From the NCBI RefSeq assembly GCF_900635955.1, contig NZ_LR134201.1, positions 868,001 through 932,000 on the forward strand: 64,000 bases of DNA. Direction: 5' to 3'. The notes below the pieces were generated by a model, which saw nothing but the letters and a program-made list of their open reading frames with translations, was not told the DNA's origin and made no database searches. The stretch is from Cedecea lapagei. Its GTDB lineage: Bacteria; Pseudomonadota; Gammaproteobacteria; Enterobacterales; Enterobacteriaceae. This document shows, one piece after another, positions 40,156-49,637 of the stretch. Numbering within the stretch: position 1 is the stretch's first letter; every line of letters starts with the position of its first letter. Both the position numbers and the translations under genes were made by a program.

Positions 40156-41120
40156 TGAAGCAACTTTGGTGTGCCCTGTCTCTCGTGGCAGGCGGCCTGT
40201 TGTTCACCTCCAGCGCCTCGGCGGACACTGTTTCGTCCGGGGCGTTGTTGCAGCAGATGAACCAGGCGAGTCAGTCACTCAACTATGAGCTGGCGTTTAT
40301 CAATATCAGCAAACAAGGGATTGAGTCCCTTAGTTATCGCCACGCACGTCTTGATAACCGCCCGCTTGCACAATTCCTGCAAATGGATGGCCCGCGCCGC
40401 GAGGTCGTACAGCGCGGCAATGAAATCAGCTACTTTGAACCTGGGCTTGAGCCATTTACGCTCACCGGGGATTATATTGTCGATTCACTGCCCTCGATCG
40501 TCTATACCGACTTTAAGCGCCTGACGCCTTACTACGACTTTATTTCCGTTGGGCGTACGCGCATTGCTGACAGGCTGTGCGAAGTGATTCGTGTCGTAGC
40601 CCGCGATGGCACACGCTACAACTATATTGTCTGGATCGATACCGAAACCAAGCTGCCGCTGCGCGTTGATTTACTTGACCGCGACGGTGAAACCCTTGAG
40701 CAATTTCGGGTTGTCTCATTCTCCGTCGGAGACCAGACGAGCGGCCTGATGCAGAATTTAGCGAAGGCGACGCTGCCGCCGCTGCTGTCGGTGCCGGGTG
40801 CGGAAAAGGCGAAGTTTTCGTGGGCGCCTTCCTGGCTGCCGCAGGGGTTTAGCGAAATTTCCAGCAGCCGCAGGCCGCTGCCAACCGTCGGCGTGCCTAT
40901 CGAATCTCGTCTCTATTCCGACGGGCTTTTCAGCTTCTCGGTCAATATCAGCCAGGCGCCGTCTCAGGGGACTAATGGCGAGCAGCTGGTGCGTACCGGC
41001 CGTCGTACCGTGAGCACGGAAATTCGCGACAAAACTGAAATCACCGTGGTTGGCGAGCTACCGCCGCAAACGGCAAAACGCATTGGCGATAGCATCAAGT
41101 TTAACGGAGCTACGCAATGA
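40155..41120 (+). CDS. rseB: Sigma-E regulatory protein RseB
   Basis: Periplasmic protein that binds RseA and shields it from DegS until lipopolysaccharide intermediates displace it. Signal peptide at 1-23 (LWCALSLVAGGLLFTSSASA), then a LolA-like domain and a smaller C-terminal domain. 321 residues (318 in E. coli). Overlaps rseA and rseC by one and four bases. Confidence 0.95.
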   Translation: MKQLWCALSLVAGGLLFTSSASADTVSSGALLQQMNQASQSLNYELAFINISKQGIESLSYRHARLDNRPLAQFLQMDGPRREVVQRGNEISYFEPGLEPFTLTGDYIVDSLPSIVYTDFKRLTPYYDFISVGRTRIADRLCEVIRVVARDGTRYNYIVWIDTETKLPLRVDLLDRDGETLEQFRVVSFSVGDQTSGLMQNLAKATLPPLLSVPGAEKAKFSWAPSWLPQGFSEISSSRRPLPTVGVPIESRLYSDGLFSFSVNISQAPSQGTNGEQLVRTGRRTVSTEIRDKTEITVVGELPPQTAKRIGDSIKFNGATQ

Positions 41121-41599
41121 TTAAAGAGTGGGCGACGGTCGTCTCATGGCAAAACGGTGAGGCGCTGCTGCATTGTGATGTCAAAGCCTCCTGCAGCAGC
41201 TGCGCTTCTCGTTCAGGATGCGGCACTCGTGTATTAAATAAACTGGGGCCGCAGACCAGCCATCTTTTGACTGTTCCTAGCGAGCAGCCGCTGGTGGCCG
41301 GGCAAAAAGTGGAGCTGGGCATCGCAGAGGGTAGCCTGCTGGGGTCCGCTCTGCTGGTTTATATGTCGCCGCTGGTCGGGCTATTTTTGTGCTCCGGCCT
41401 GTTCCAGACCCTGTTCGGGACTAACCTGGCTGCAATGTGCGGTGCTTTGCTCGGCGGCGTAGGCGGTTTTTTGCTTGCCCGCGGTTTTTCTCAGCATTTC
41501 AGCCGCCGTGAAAGCTGGCAGCCGGTGATCCTTAGCGTTGCGCTCAGTCCCGATGCGCTACGCGTCGACACTTCAGCGCCTCCGGCCGAAAATCAGTAA
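41117..41599 (+). CDS. rseC: SoxR-reducing / sigma-E accessory protein RseC
   Basis: Inner-membrane protein involved in keeping SoxR reduced, with a minor role in sigma-E control. An N-terminal cysteine cluster (CDVKASCSSCASRSGCG) precedes two membrane helices (about 75-118). 160 residues. Start overlaps rseB by ATGA. Confidence 0.93.
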   Translation: MIKEWATVVSWQNGEALLHCDVKASCSSCASRSGCGTRVLNKLGPQTSHLLTVPSEQPLVAGQKVELGIAEGSLLGSALLVYMSPLVGLFLCSGLFQTLFGTNLAAMCGALLGGVGGFLLARGFSQHFSRRESWQPVILSVALSPDALRVDTSAPPAENQ

Positions 41600-41793
41600 A
41601 TTCCCTTCGACGGACCTCTCTTTGCTCATCCTGCTAATCGCTTACCTAAGCTTGCAGGATGAGCAGTTTCCTCACTTTCTTGTTGTAGTGTAGAATGCGG
41701 CGTTTCAGGCAGAAGACAGTCACTGACATCCTGCTCCGTACAGCGCGAAGCGCCGAGCTCACAGGCCATTTGTAAGGCATAAAACCTCTAACT

Positions 41794-43593
41794 ATGAAGA
41801 ACATACGTAACTTTTCTATTATTGCCCACATCGACCACGGTAAATCGACGCTGTCTGACCGTATCATCCAGATTTGCGGCGGCCTGTCCGACCGCGAAAT
41901 GGCCGCGCAGGTCCTCGACTCCATGGACCTGGAGCGTGAACGTGGTATCACCATCAAAGCGCAGAGCGTTACCCTCGACTATAAAGCCAGCGACGGTGAA
42001 ACTTACCAGCTTAACTTCATCGATACGCCTGGGCACGTTGACTTCTCTTATGAAGTGTCCCGCTCGCTGGCGGCCTGTGAAGGTGCGCTGCTGGTGGTGG
42101 ATGCCGGGCAGGGCGTTGAGGCCCAGACCCTGGCGAACTGCTACACCGCGATGGAAATGGACCTGGAAGTGGTGCCGGTTCTTAACAAGATTGACCTGCC
42201 GGCTGCCGACCCTGAGCGCGTAGCCGAAGAGATTGAAGACATCGTAGGCATCGACGCCACCGACGCTGTGCGCTGCTCCGCAAAAACCGGCGTTGGCGTA
42301 CCGGATGTTCTGGAACGCCTGGTACGTGATATTCCTGCGCCGGAAGGCGATCCGGACGCGCCACTGCAGGCGCTGATCATCGACTCCTGGTTCGATAACT
42401 ACCTGGGCGTTGTTTCCCTGATCCGCGTGAAAAACGGCACCCTGCGTAAGGGCGATAAAGTCAAAGTGATGAGTACCGGTCAGGTGTACAACGCCGACCG
42501 CCTTGGCATCTTCACGCCTAAGCAGATCGACCGTACCGAGCTGAAGTGCGGCGAAGTAGGCTGGCTGGTCTGCGCAATCAAAGATATCCTGGGCGCGCCG
42601 GTGGGCGATACCCTGACCCTGTCCCGTAACCCGGCGGATAAAGCGCTGCCTGGCTTTAAAAAAGTGAAGCCGCAGGTTTACGCTGGCCTGTTCCCGGTCA
42701 GCTCCGACGACTACGAAAACTTCCGCGATGCGCTCGGCAAACTGAGCCTCAACGACGCCTCCCTGTTCTATGAACCAGAAAGCTCAACGGCGCTGGGCTT
42801 CGGCTTCCGCTGCGGCTTCCTGGGCCTGCTGCACATGGAGATCATTCAGGAGCGTCTGGAGCGTGAATACGATCTCGACCTGATCACCACGGCGCCTACC
42901 GTAGTTTACGAAGTTCAGACGACAAGCAAAGAGATTATCTACGTTGATAGCCCGTCCAAGCTGCCGCCGCTGAACAACATCGAAGAGCTGCGTGAGCCGA
43001 TCGCCGAATGTCACATGCTGCTGCCGCAGGAGTTCCTCGGTAACGTGATTACGCTGTGTATCGAAAAACGCGGCGTGCAGACCAACATGGTTTATCACGG
43101 CAACCAGGTGGCGCTGACCTATGAAATCCCGATGGCGGAAGTGGTGCTCGACTTCTTCGACCGCCTGAAGTCTACCTCTCGCGGCTATGCGTCGCTGGAT
43201 TACAATTTCAAACGTTTCCAGGCTTCCAACATGGTCCGTGTTGATGTACTGATAAACGGCGATCGCGTTGATGCGCTGGCGCTTATCACCCACAACGATA
43301 ACGCGCCGTACCGCGGACGCGAGCTGGTGGAGAAGATGAAAGAGCTGATCCCTCGCCAGCAGTTTGATATCGCGATTCAGGCGGCCATTGGCAACCACAT
43401 CATCGCGCGTTCAACGGTGAAACAGCTGCGTAAAAACGTACTGGCAAAATGCTACGGCGGCGACGTGAGCCGTAAGAAAAAGCTGTTGCAGAAACAGAAA
43501 GACGGTAAGAAACGCATGAAGCAGGTCGGTAACGTCGAACTGCCGCAAGAAGCGTTCCTCGCCATCCTGCATGTCGGCAAAGACAGCAAATAA
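41794..43593 (+). CDS. lepA: Elongation factor 4 LepA
   Basis: Translational GTPase that affects 30S biogenesis and ribosome back-translocation. G domain with AHIDHGKST, then domains like EF-G and the LepA-specific C-terminal domain. 599 residues. Followed 14 bp later by lepB, as in E. coli. Confidence 0.97.
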   Translation: MKNIRNFSIIAHIDHGKSTLSDRIIQICGGLSDREMAAQVLDSMDLERERGITIKAQSVTLDYKASDGETYQLNFIDTPGHVDFSYEVSRSLAACEGALLVVDAGQGVEAQTLANCYTAMEMDLEVVPVLNKIDLPAADPERVAEEIEDIVGIDATDAVRCSAKTGVGVPDVLERLVRDIPAPEGDPDAPLQALIIDSWFDNYLGVVSLIRVKNGTLRKGDKVKVMSTGQVYNADRLGIFTPKQIDRTELKCGEVGWLVCAIKDILGAPVGDTLTLSRNPADKALPGFKKVKPQVYAGLFPVSSDDYENFRDALGKLSLNDASLFYEPESSTALGFGFRCGFLGLLHMEIIQERLEREYDLDLITTAPTVVYEVQTTSKEIIYVDSPSKLPPLNNIEELREPIAECHMLLPQEFLGNVITLCIEKRGVQTNMVYHGNQVALTYEIPMAEVVLDFFDRLKSTSRGYASLDYNFKRFQASNMVRVDVLINGDRVDALALITHNDNAPYRGRELVEKMKELIPRQQFDIAIQAAIGNHIIARSTVKQLRKNVLAKCYGGDVSRKKKLLQKQKDGKKRMKQVGNVELPQEAFLAILHVGKDSK

Positions 43594-43607
43594 TCTAAGG
43601 AGTTGGC

Positions 43608-44582
43608 ATGGCGAATATGTTTGCTTTGATCCTCGTGGTAGCCACGCTGGTGACGGGCATTTTATGGTGTCTGGATAAGTTTATCTTTGCCGCTAAACGT
43701 CGTGAAAAACAGGCGGTAGCGCAGGCTGCCACCGGTGATGCACTGGACAAAAAGACGCTGAAAAAAGTGGGCCCGAAACCGGGCTGGCTGGAAACGGGGG
43801 CGTCCGTGTTCCCGGTGCTGGCGATCGTGCTGGTGGTGCGTTCATTTATCTATGAGCCCTTCCAGATCCCTTCTGGTTCGATGATGCCAACGCTGTTAAT
43901 CGGTGATTTTATTCTGGTAGAGAAATTTGCCTACGGAATTAAAGATCCTATTTATCAGAAGACGTTAATTCAAACCGGCCACCCTAAGCGCGGCGATATT
44001 GCGGTATTTAAATATCCTGAAGATCCACGTCTGGATTATATTAAGCGCGTTGTGGGGCTGCCGGGCGACCGAGTCAGCTACGATCCGCAGTCGAAAGAGG
44101 TTACGGTTCAGCCAAACTGCAGTTCGGGTCAGGCCTGTGACAATGCGCTGCCAATCACCTATTCCAACGTGGAAGCCAGTGATTTTGTGCAGACCTTTGC
44201 CCGCCGTAACGGCAGCGAAGCGACCTCCGGTTTCTTCCAGATGCCGAAAGACCAGACCCGCGATGATGGCGTGCGCCTGAGCGAGCGCAAAGAGACGCTG
44301 GGCGAAGTCACGCATAATATTCTGACGGTGCCAATTGCCCAGGACCAGGTAGGCATGTACTACCAGCAGTCCGGTCTGCCTCTGGCCACCTGGATTGTGC
44401 CACCGGGTCACTATTTCATGATGGGTGATAACCGTGACAATAGCGCAGACAGCCGCTATTGGGGCTTTGTGCCTGAACAGAACCTGGTCGGCAAAGCGAC
44501 GGCAATCTGGATGAGTTTTGAGAAACAAGAAGGTGAATGGCCAACAGGTGTTCGTTTGAAACGCATTGGCGGCATTCATTAA
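43608..44582 (+). CDS. lepB: Signal peptidase I
   Basis: Inner-membrane serine protease that removes signal peptides in the periplasm. Two N-terminal membrane helices (about 4-22 and 63-78), catalytic Ser91 (PSGSMMPT) and Lys146 (DYIKRVVGLPG), and the MGDNRDNSADSR box. 324 residues. Confidence 0.97.
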   Translation: MANMFALILVVATLVTGILWCLDKFIFAAKRREKQAVAQAATGDALDKKTLKKVGPKPGWLETGASVFPVLAIVLVVRSFIYEPFQIPSGSMMPTLLIGDFILVEKFAYGIKDPIYQKTLIQTGHPKRGDIAVFKYPEDPRLDYIKRVVGLPGDRVSYDPQSKEVTVQPNCSSGQACDNALPITYSNVEASDFVQTFARRNGSEATSGFFQMPKDQTRDDGVRLSERKETLGEVTHNILTVPIAQDQVGMYYQQSGLPLATWIVPPGHYFMMGDNRDNSADSRYWGFVPEQNLVGKATAIWMSFEKQEGEWPTGVRLKRIGGIH

Positions 44583-44648
44583 ACAATTAATCCCACAAAC
44601 TAACGACATCCCCTGTCGTTGTGTATAGAATATTCCCGCCTTTAAAGA

Positions 44649-44725
44649 TTGGCTCCCGAAAGGGAGCCACGGCACACGAAACAGCGTTGGTTTCTTTTTT
44701 TCAGGTCTGTTCCTTGTGCTGAATA
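44649..44725 (+). promoter_or_regulatory. rnc leader hairpins (candidate RNase III autoregulation site)
   Basis: Two hairpins lie before rnc: GGCTCCC GAAA GGGAGCC (about 44651-44668), and a longer stem pairing GCACACGAAACAG with CTGTTCCTTGTGC (two mismatches, about 44672-44722). E. coli RNase III cleaves such a stem in its own leader to destabilise its mRNA. The role here is inferred by analogy. Confidence 0.6.
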
Positions 44726-44754
44726 GTTGACGCATTCATTAATTTTGGTATCGC

Positions 44755-45435
44755 ATGAATCCCATCGTAATAAATAGGCTGCAGCGTAAGCTGGGCTACA
44801 CTTTTCAACATCAGGATCTGTTGCAGCAGGCATTAACTCACCGTAGTGCCAGCAGCAAGCACAACGAGCGTCTTGAGTTTTTGGGTGACTCCATTCTCAG
44901 TTATGTTATCGCGAATGCGCTGTATCATCGTTTTCCTCGCGTGGACGAGGGGGATATGAGCCGCATGCGTGCTACGCTGGTGCGCGGCAATACTCTGGCG
45001 GAAATCGCCCGTGAGTTTGAGCTGGGTGAGTGCCTTCGCCTTGGGCCCGGCGAGCTAAAAAGTGGCGGCTTCCGTCGCGAGTCGATTCTTGCCGATACCG
45101 TGGAGGCGCTGATCGGTGGCGTCTTCCTTGACAGTGATATTCAGAACGTTGAGCGTCTGATCCTCTCGTGGTATCAGACCCGTCTTGACGAAATCAGTCC
45201 AGGCGACAAGCAAAAAGATCCGAAAACGCGCCTGCAGGAGTATCTGCAGGGCCGCCATCTGCCGCTGCCGTCCTATCTGGTGGTGCAGGTACGTGGTGAA
45301 GCGCACGATCAAGAATTTACCATTCACTGTCAGGTGAGTGGCCTGCCTGAGCCGGTTGTAGGAACTGGTTCAAGCCGCCGTAAAGCGGAACAGGCTGCAG
45401 CTGAGCAGGCGCTGAAAAAGCTGGAGCTGGAATGA
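44755..45435 (+). CDS. rnc: Ribonuclease III
   Basis: Double-strand-specific endoribonuclease for rRNA processing and mRNA decay. Catalytic signature ERLEFLGDSIL with acidic residues, then a double-stranded-RNA-binding domain (about 155-225). 226 residues as in E. coli. It overlaps era by four bases. Confidence 0.97.
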   Translation: MNPIVINRLQRKLGYTFQHQDLLQQALTHRSASSKHNERLEFLGDSILSYVIANALYHRFPRVDEGDMSRMRATLVRGNTLAEIAREFELGECLRLGPGELKSGGFRRESILADTVEALIGGVFLDSDIQNVERLILSWYQTRLDEISPGDKQKDPKTRLQEYLQGRHLPLPSYLVVQVRGEAHDQEFTIHCQVSGLPEPVVGTGSSRRKAEQAAAEQALKKLELE

Positions 45436-46340
45436 GCGAAGAAAAAACCTATTGCGGCTTTGCGGCCATCGTTGGCCGTCCGAACGTCGGCAAATCCACG
45501 CTGCTCAATCAGCTGCTTGGGCAGAAAATCTCTATTACCTCGCGTAAGGCACAGACCACGCGTCACCGCATCATGGGCATCCATACCGAAGGGCCGTATC
45601 AGGCGATTTATGTCGATACCCCAGGGCTGCACATGGAAGAAAAGCGTGCCATTAACCGCTTGATGAACCGGGCGGCGAGCAGCTCCATCGGCGACGTTGA
45701 GCTGGTTATTTTCGTGGTGGAAGGCACTCGCTGGACGCCGGATGACGAAATGGTGCTGAACAAACTGCGCGACAGCCGTGCGCCGGTGATCCTGGCCGTG
45801 AACAAGGTCGACAACGTTCAGGATAAAACCGTGCTGCTGCCGCACCTGCAGTTCCTCGGTAGCCAGATGAATTTCCTCGACATCGTGCCAATCTCTGCGG
45901 AGAGCGGGATGAATGTCGATACCATTGCTGAAATTGTTCGTAAGCATCTGCCGGAAGCGATCCATCACTTCCCGGAAGAGTACATCACCGATCGTTCCCA
46001 GCGCTTTATGGCTTCCGAGATCATCCGTGAAAAACTGATGCGTTTCCTTGGGGCTGAGCTGCCTTATTCCGTGACGGTCGAGATCGAGCAGTTTGTGACT
46101 AACGAGCGCGGCGGCTACGACATCAACGGGCTGATCCTCGTTGAGCGTGAAGGCCAGAAGAAGATGGTGATTGGCAACAAAGGCACCAAAATCAAAACCA
46201 TCGGCATCGAAGCCCGTAAAGACATGGAAGAGATGTTCGAAGCTAAAGTGCATCTCGAGCTCTGGGTTAAGGTGAAATCCGGCTGGGCCGACGATGAACG
46301 TGCGCTCCGTAGTCTCGGTTACACCGACGACCTGAGCTAA
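45432..46340 (+). CDS. era: GTPase Era
   Basis: Essential GTPase for 30S maturation that binds the 16S 3' end. P-loop GRPNVGKST, switch region, NKVD, and a C-terminal KH domain (VIGNKGTKIKTIGIEARKDM). 302 residues. Overlap with rnc suggests coupling. Confidence 0.97.
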   Translation: MSEEKTYCGFAAIVGRPNVGKSTLLNQLLGQKISITSRKAQTTRHRIMGIHTEGPYQAIYVDTPGLHMEEKRAINRLMNRAASSSIGDVELVIFVVEGTRWTPDDEMVLNKLRDSRAPVILAVNKVDNVQDKTVLLPHLQFLGSQMNFLDIVPISAESGMNVDTIAEIVRKHLPEAIHHFPEEYITDRSQRFMASEIIREKLMRFLGAELPYSVTVEIEQFVTNERGGYDINGLILVEREGQKKMVIGNKGTKIKTIGIEARKDMEEMFEAKVHLELWVKVKSGWADDERALRSLGYTDDLS

Positions 46341-46344
46341 TCGC

Positions 46345-47082
46345 ATGGAAGGCTGGCAACGGGCTTTTGTCCTGCATAGTCGCCCCTGGAGCGAAACCAG
46401 CCTTCTGCTCGACCTGTTTTCCGAAGAGTCCGGACGCGTCCGCCTGATAGCCAAAGGCGCGCGCTCCAAACGCTCTAACCTGAAAGGCGCTTTGCAGCCT
46501 TTTACCCCTCTGCTGGTACGCTGGGGCGGCCGCGGCGAAGTCAAAACGCTGCGTAGCGCCGAAGCGGTCTCTCTGGCACTTCCCCTCAGTGGTATCGCCC
46601 TCTACAGCGGATTATACGTGAATGAACTGGTGGCTCGCGTACTTGAGCAGGAAACCCGTTTTTCCGAGCTGTTCTTTGATTATCTCCACTGTATTCAGGC
46701 CTTAGCCGGGGCTACCGGTACGCCGGAGCCTGCGCTGCGCCGTTTTGAGCTGGCGCTGCTGGGGCATCTTGGCTACGGCGTGGATTTCCTGCACTGCGCC
46801 GGCAGCGGGGCGGGCGTCGATGACACCATGACTTACACTTATCGGGAAGAGAAAGGTTTTATTGCCAGCGTGGTGATCGGCAACAGCAGCTTTACCGGGC
46901 GTCAGCTTAGAGCGCTTGCCGAACGTGAATTTCCCGATGCCGACACGCTGCGCGCTGCCAAGCGCTTTACCCGCATGGCCCTCAAACCTTATCTTCAGGG
47001 TAAGCCCCTCAAAAGCCGCGAACTGTTTCGCCAGTTTGTGCCTAAAAAAACACCACCCGAACCTTCTGACAGCTCGCAGTAA
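46345..47082 (+). CDS. recO: DNA repair protein RecO
   Basis: RecF-pathway mediator that helps load RecA on SSB-coated DNA. N-terminal OB-fold (MEGWQRAFVLHSRPWSE) and helical C-terminal domain. 245 residues. Four bases after era, in the rnc-era-recO cluster. Confidence 0.96.
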   Translation: MEGWQRAFVLHSRPWSETSLLLDLFSEESGRVRLIAKGARSKRSNLKGALQPFTPLLVRWGGRGEVKTLRSAEAVSLALPLSGIALYSGLYVNELVARVLEQETRFSELFFDYLHCIQALAGATGTPEPALRRFELALLGHLGYGVDFLHCAGSGAGVDDTMTYTYREEKGFIASVVIGNSSFTGRQLRALAEREFPDADTLRAAKRFTRMALKPYLQGKPLKSRELFRQFVPKKTPPEPSDSSQ

Positions 47083-47156
47083 TCACAGAGCGTAGCCAGG
47101 CTTTCCCCGGCGGGTGTACACTGCCTGGCATCTGTCTGCGAACTCTGAGGATTGTC

Positions 47157-47888
47157 ATGGCTGAATTACTGTTAGGCGTTAACATCGATCACATCGCTAC
47201 CCTGCGTAATGCGCGCGGTACGGCGTACCCGGATCCGGTTCAGGCCGCGTTTATCGCGGAGCAGGCAGGAGCGGATGGCATCACCGTGCACCTGCGCGAA
47301 GATCGCCGCCATATTACAGACCGTGACGTTCGCGTTTTGCGTGAAACTCTCGATACTCGTATGAACCTTGAAATGGCGGTCACCGAAGAGATGGTCGGCA
47401 TTGCCTGCCAGACGAAACCTCATTTCTGCTGCCTGGTGCCGGAGAAGCGTCAGGAGGTGACCACCGAAGGCGGTCTGGATGTCGCCGGCCAGCTGGACAA
47501 GATGCGCGATGCCTGTCAGCGCCTGGCCGAGGCAGGCATTCTGGTGTCTCTGTTTATTGATGCCGACCACGCGCAGATTGATGCCGCGGTTGCCGTAGGC
47601 GCGCCGTATATTGAAATTCACACCGGCTGCTATGCGGATGCAGAAGACGAAGTGACTCAGGCCAAAGAGCTGGCACGCATCGTTGAAGCCGCGAGCTATG
47701 CCGCAGCGAAAGGGCTGAAGGTGAATGCGGGCCACGGCCTGACCTACCACAACGTCCAGGCTATTGCCCGTATCCCTGAAATGCATGAGCTGAACATTGG
47801 CCACGCGATTATCGGAAGAGCGGTGATGAGCGGCCTTAAAGAGGCGGTGGCTGAAATGAAACGTCTGATGCAGGAAGCGCGTCGCTAA
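47157..47888 (+). CDS. pdxJ: Pyridoxine 5'-phosphate synthase PdxJ
   Basis: Joins 1-deoxyxylulose 5-phosphate with aminoacetone phosphate to give pyridoxine phosphate. TIM barrel with NIDHIATLRNARG at the N-terminus, HLREDRRHI and VNAGHGLTYHNV. 243 residues. Its stop overlaps the acpS start (TAATG), as in E. coli. Confidence 0.97.
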   Translation: MAELLLGVNIDHIATLRNARGTAYPDPVQAAFIAEQAGADGITVHLREDRRHITDRDVRVLRETLDTRMNLEMAVTEEMVGIACQTKPHFCCLVPEKRQEVTTEGGLDVAGQLDKMRDACQRLAEAGILVSLFIDADHAQIDAAVAVGAPYIEIHTGCYADAEDEVTQAKELARIVEAASYAAAKGLKVNAGHGLTYHNVQAIARIPEMHELNIGHAIIGRAVMSGLKEAVAEMKRLMQEARR

Positions 47889-48268
47889 TGGCGATCCTTG
47901 GCCTCGGCACGGATATCGTGGAGATTGCGCGTATTGAGAGCGTAATCTCCCGCTCAGGCGATCGGCTGGCGAAACGTGTGCTGAGCCAGAACGAATGGAA
48001 ACAGTATCAGGTGCATCAGCAGCCCGTGCGTTTTCTGGCGAAGCGTTTTGCGGTGAAAGAGGCGGCGGCTAAAGCCTTTGGTACCGGTATTCGTAACGGG
48101 CTGGCGTTTAATCAGTTTGAGGTCTTCAACGACCCTCTTGGCAAACCTCAGCTGAGGTTTTGGGAAGAGGCGGAGCGGCTGGCACAAAAGATGGGCGTGC
48201 GCTCAGTCCACGTCACGCTGGCGGATGAGCGTCACTACGCCTGTGCGACGGTGATTATCGAAAGCTAA
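47888..48268 (+). CDS. acpS: Holo-acyl carrier protein synthase AcpS
   Basis: Transfers 4'-phosphopantetheine from CoA to acyl carrier protein. Signature GLGTDIVEIARIE (Mg-binding Asp) and RFAVKEAAAKAFGTG. 126 residues. Its stop codon overlaps the convergent yfhL stop. Confidence 0.97.
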   Translation: MAILGLGTDIVEIARIESVISRSGDRLAKRVLSQNEWKQYQVHQQPVRFLAKRFAVKEAAAKAFGTGIRNGLAFNQFEVFNDPLGKPQLRFWEEAERLAQKMGVRSVHVTLADERHYACATVIIES

Positions 48269-48525
48269 AGTTTATCCGCATGATGGAGCAGCACGAATTT
48301 ATCCCACAGCTGCTCTTCATTCTCTTTATGCGCCGGGTCGCTGATAATCGTTCCTGGGATGGGACAAACTTTCTGGCAGGTCGGGGTGTCGTAATGGCCA
48401 ACGCATTCCGTGCAGCGATCGGTATCAATCTGGTAGATTGAATCCCCCATCGTGATAGCCTGGTTCGGGCACTCCGGCTCGCACATATCGCAGTTGATGC
48501 ACTTCTTCGTAATTAATAATGCCAT
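48265..48525 (-). CDS. yfhL: Ferredoxin YfhL, 2[4Fe-4S]
   Basis: Small ferredoxin of the Allochromatium type with two cluster motifs, CINCDMCEPECPN and CTECVGHYDTPTCQKVCP; the second has the long insertion typical of this group. 86 residues. It forms the left border of the accessory island. Confidence 0.95.
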   Translation of the reverse strand: MALLITKKCINCDMCEPECPNQAITMGDSIYQIDTDRCTECVGHYDTPTCQKVCPIPGTIISDPAHKENEEQLWDKFVLLHHADKL

Positions 48526-48530
48526 TTCAG

Positions 48531-48545
48531 TCTGTTACCTGAACC
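48531..48545 (+). repeat. Left copy of a border direct repeat (possible att remnant)
   Basis: TCTGTTACCTGAACC here and TCTGTAACCTAAACC at 63790-63804 match in 13 of 15 bases in the same orientation, at the two ends of the island. No integrase is present. It may be a decayed attachment core or coincidence. Confidence 0.3.
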
Positions 48546-48724
48546 TGCCGTTCAAAAGATATATTCACATTACGCGCCCGAAAAAACGCAAAAGCATGTA
48601 TATTTAACCAGTAGTGAATCAGGTTAAACGAAGCAGCTAAGGCAAGGACGTTTCGATGGCGCGCACTTTACCACAAAAGCAGATCATGCCCAATGACGCA
48701 AAGCCGTTAAGTTTTGTGCTTTGT

Positions 48725-48761
48725 GTACTTTCAGTACGTGTTATCATTGAACTATTGGTCA
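48725..48761 (+). promoter_or_regulatory. Operator pair in front of the repressor gene
   Basis: GTACTTTCAGTAC (48725-48737) and GAACTATTGGTCA (48749-48761) fit the dyad GWAC-N5-GTWC, the second imperfectly, with starts 24 bp apart. A -10-like TATCAT (48742-48747) lies between them, so the repressor probably controls its own promoter. The spacing equals that of the pair at 49638/49662. Confidence 0.65.
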
Positions 48762-48786
48762 CGAGATACCCGACAGGATCGTACTT

Positions 48787-49533
48787 ATGGTACAGAGAGA
48801 ACAACTGCGCGAAGCATTCTCCCGCAGGCTGGCGCAGGCCTGCAGCGAAGCAAACCTCGACGAATTTGGGCGCGGTATGGCAATAGCGCGCGCGCTGGGC
48901 GTCTCCTCCAAGGCCGTAAGCAAGTGGCTGAATGCTGAAGCCATTCCAAGGCAGGACAAAATGTACGAGCTGGCGACTTTTCTCCAGGCCGACGTTCTCT
49001 GGCTCCAGCACGGCAGCGAAAGTGGCTATGTTCCCGAAGGGCGTGAAAATGCGGCTCACCCGGAAGATGCGGTGATTTACGATTTTCAGCCGCGGGAAGA
49101 GCTGGGGTTTCGTATTGACGTGCTGGATATCGAAGCCAGCGCCGGGCCCGGGCGGTTGATCTCCAGCGAAGTGACTGAGACCATTAACCATATTGTTTAC
49201 GACAGTCAGGAGGCGCTGGAACTGTTTGGCCACCGTCCTGCGTCGACGATCAAGGTAATTACCGTCACCGGCGACAGTATGTCTGGCACTATTGAACTGG
49301 GTGACTATATCTTTGTGGATATTGCCAAAGACTATTTCGACGGAGACGGGATTTACGTGTTTCTTTATAAGGGACAGCTGCTGGTGAAGCGCCTGCAGAT
49401 GACCCACGACTGCCTGCTGGTGCGCTCGGACAATCCTAAATATGCCGACTGGCGCATCAGCGAAGAGAACGAGCAGCATCTCAAAATTATTGGCCGGGTA
49501 ATGTATAGCCACGCCATACGCCGCCACGCGTGA
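48787..49533 (+). CDS. CI/LexA-like repressor with S24 peptidase domain
   Basis: Phage-type repressor of 248 residues: N-terminal helix-turn-helix (about 28-50, ARALGVSSKAVSKWLN), linker, C-terminal S24 domain. An Ala119-Gly120 pair (EASAGPG) is a possible autocleavage site. Ser164 (GDSM) and Lys201 (LLVKRLQ) form the dyad, with the same 37-residue spacing as LexA. RecA-triggered cleavage after DNA damage is therefore likely but inferred. An AGGA ribosome-binding site precedes the ATG. It is followed by its own terminator and by the operator-covered promoter of the N-type operon. Confidence 0.9.
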   Translation: MVQREQLREAFSRRLAQACSEANLDEFGRGMAIARALGVSSKAVSKWLNAEAIPRQDKMYELATFLQADVLWLQHGSESGYVPEGRENAAHPEDAVIYDFQPREELGFRIDVLDIEASAGPGRLISSEVTETINHIVYDSQEALELFGHRPASTIKVITVTGDSMSGTIELGDYIFVDIAKDYFDGDGIYVFLYKGQLLVKRLQMTHDCLLVRSDNPKYADWRISEENEQHLKIIGRVMYSHAIRRHA

Positions 49534-49560
49534 ACCCTTTTTCTGCTGGCTGAAACTTCG

Positions 49561-49588
49561 AATCCCGCGACTGCGGGATTTTTTTTGC
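49561..49588 (+). terminator. Repressor terminator
   Basis: AATCCCGC GACT GCGGGATT followed by TTTTTT, just downstream of the repressor gene. It separates repressor transcription from the tailocin operon. Confidence 0.9.
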
Positions 49589-49637
49589 TATGTATTTTAT
49601 ATGGTTACGTTATTTTGCATTTTTTTATTTATAGTTC

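Noticed and set aside
48656..48886. 76-codon ORF overlapping the repressor start
   Set aside because: It overlaps the operator region and the repressor gene in another frame, has no ribosome-binding site and no recognisable domain.
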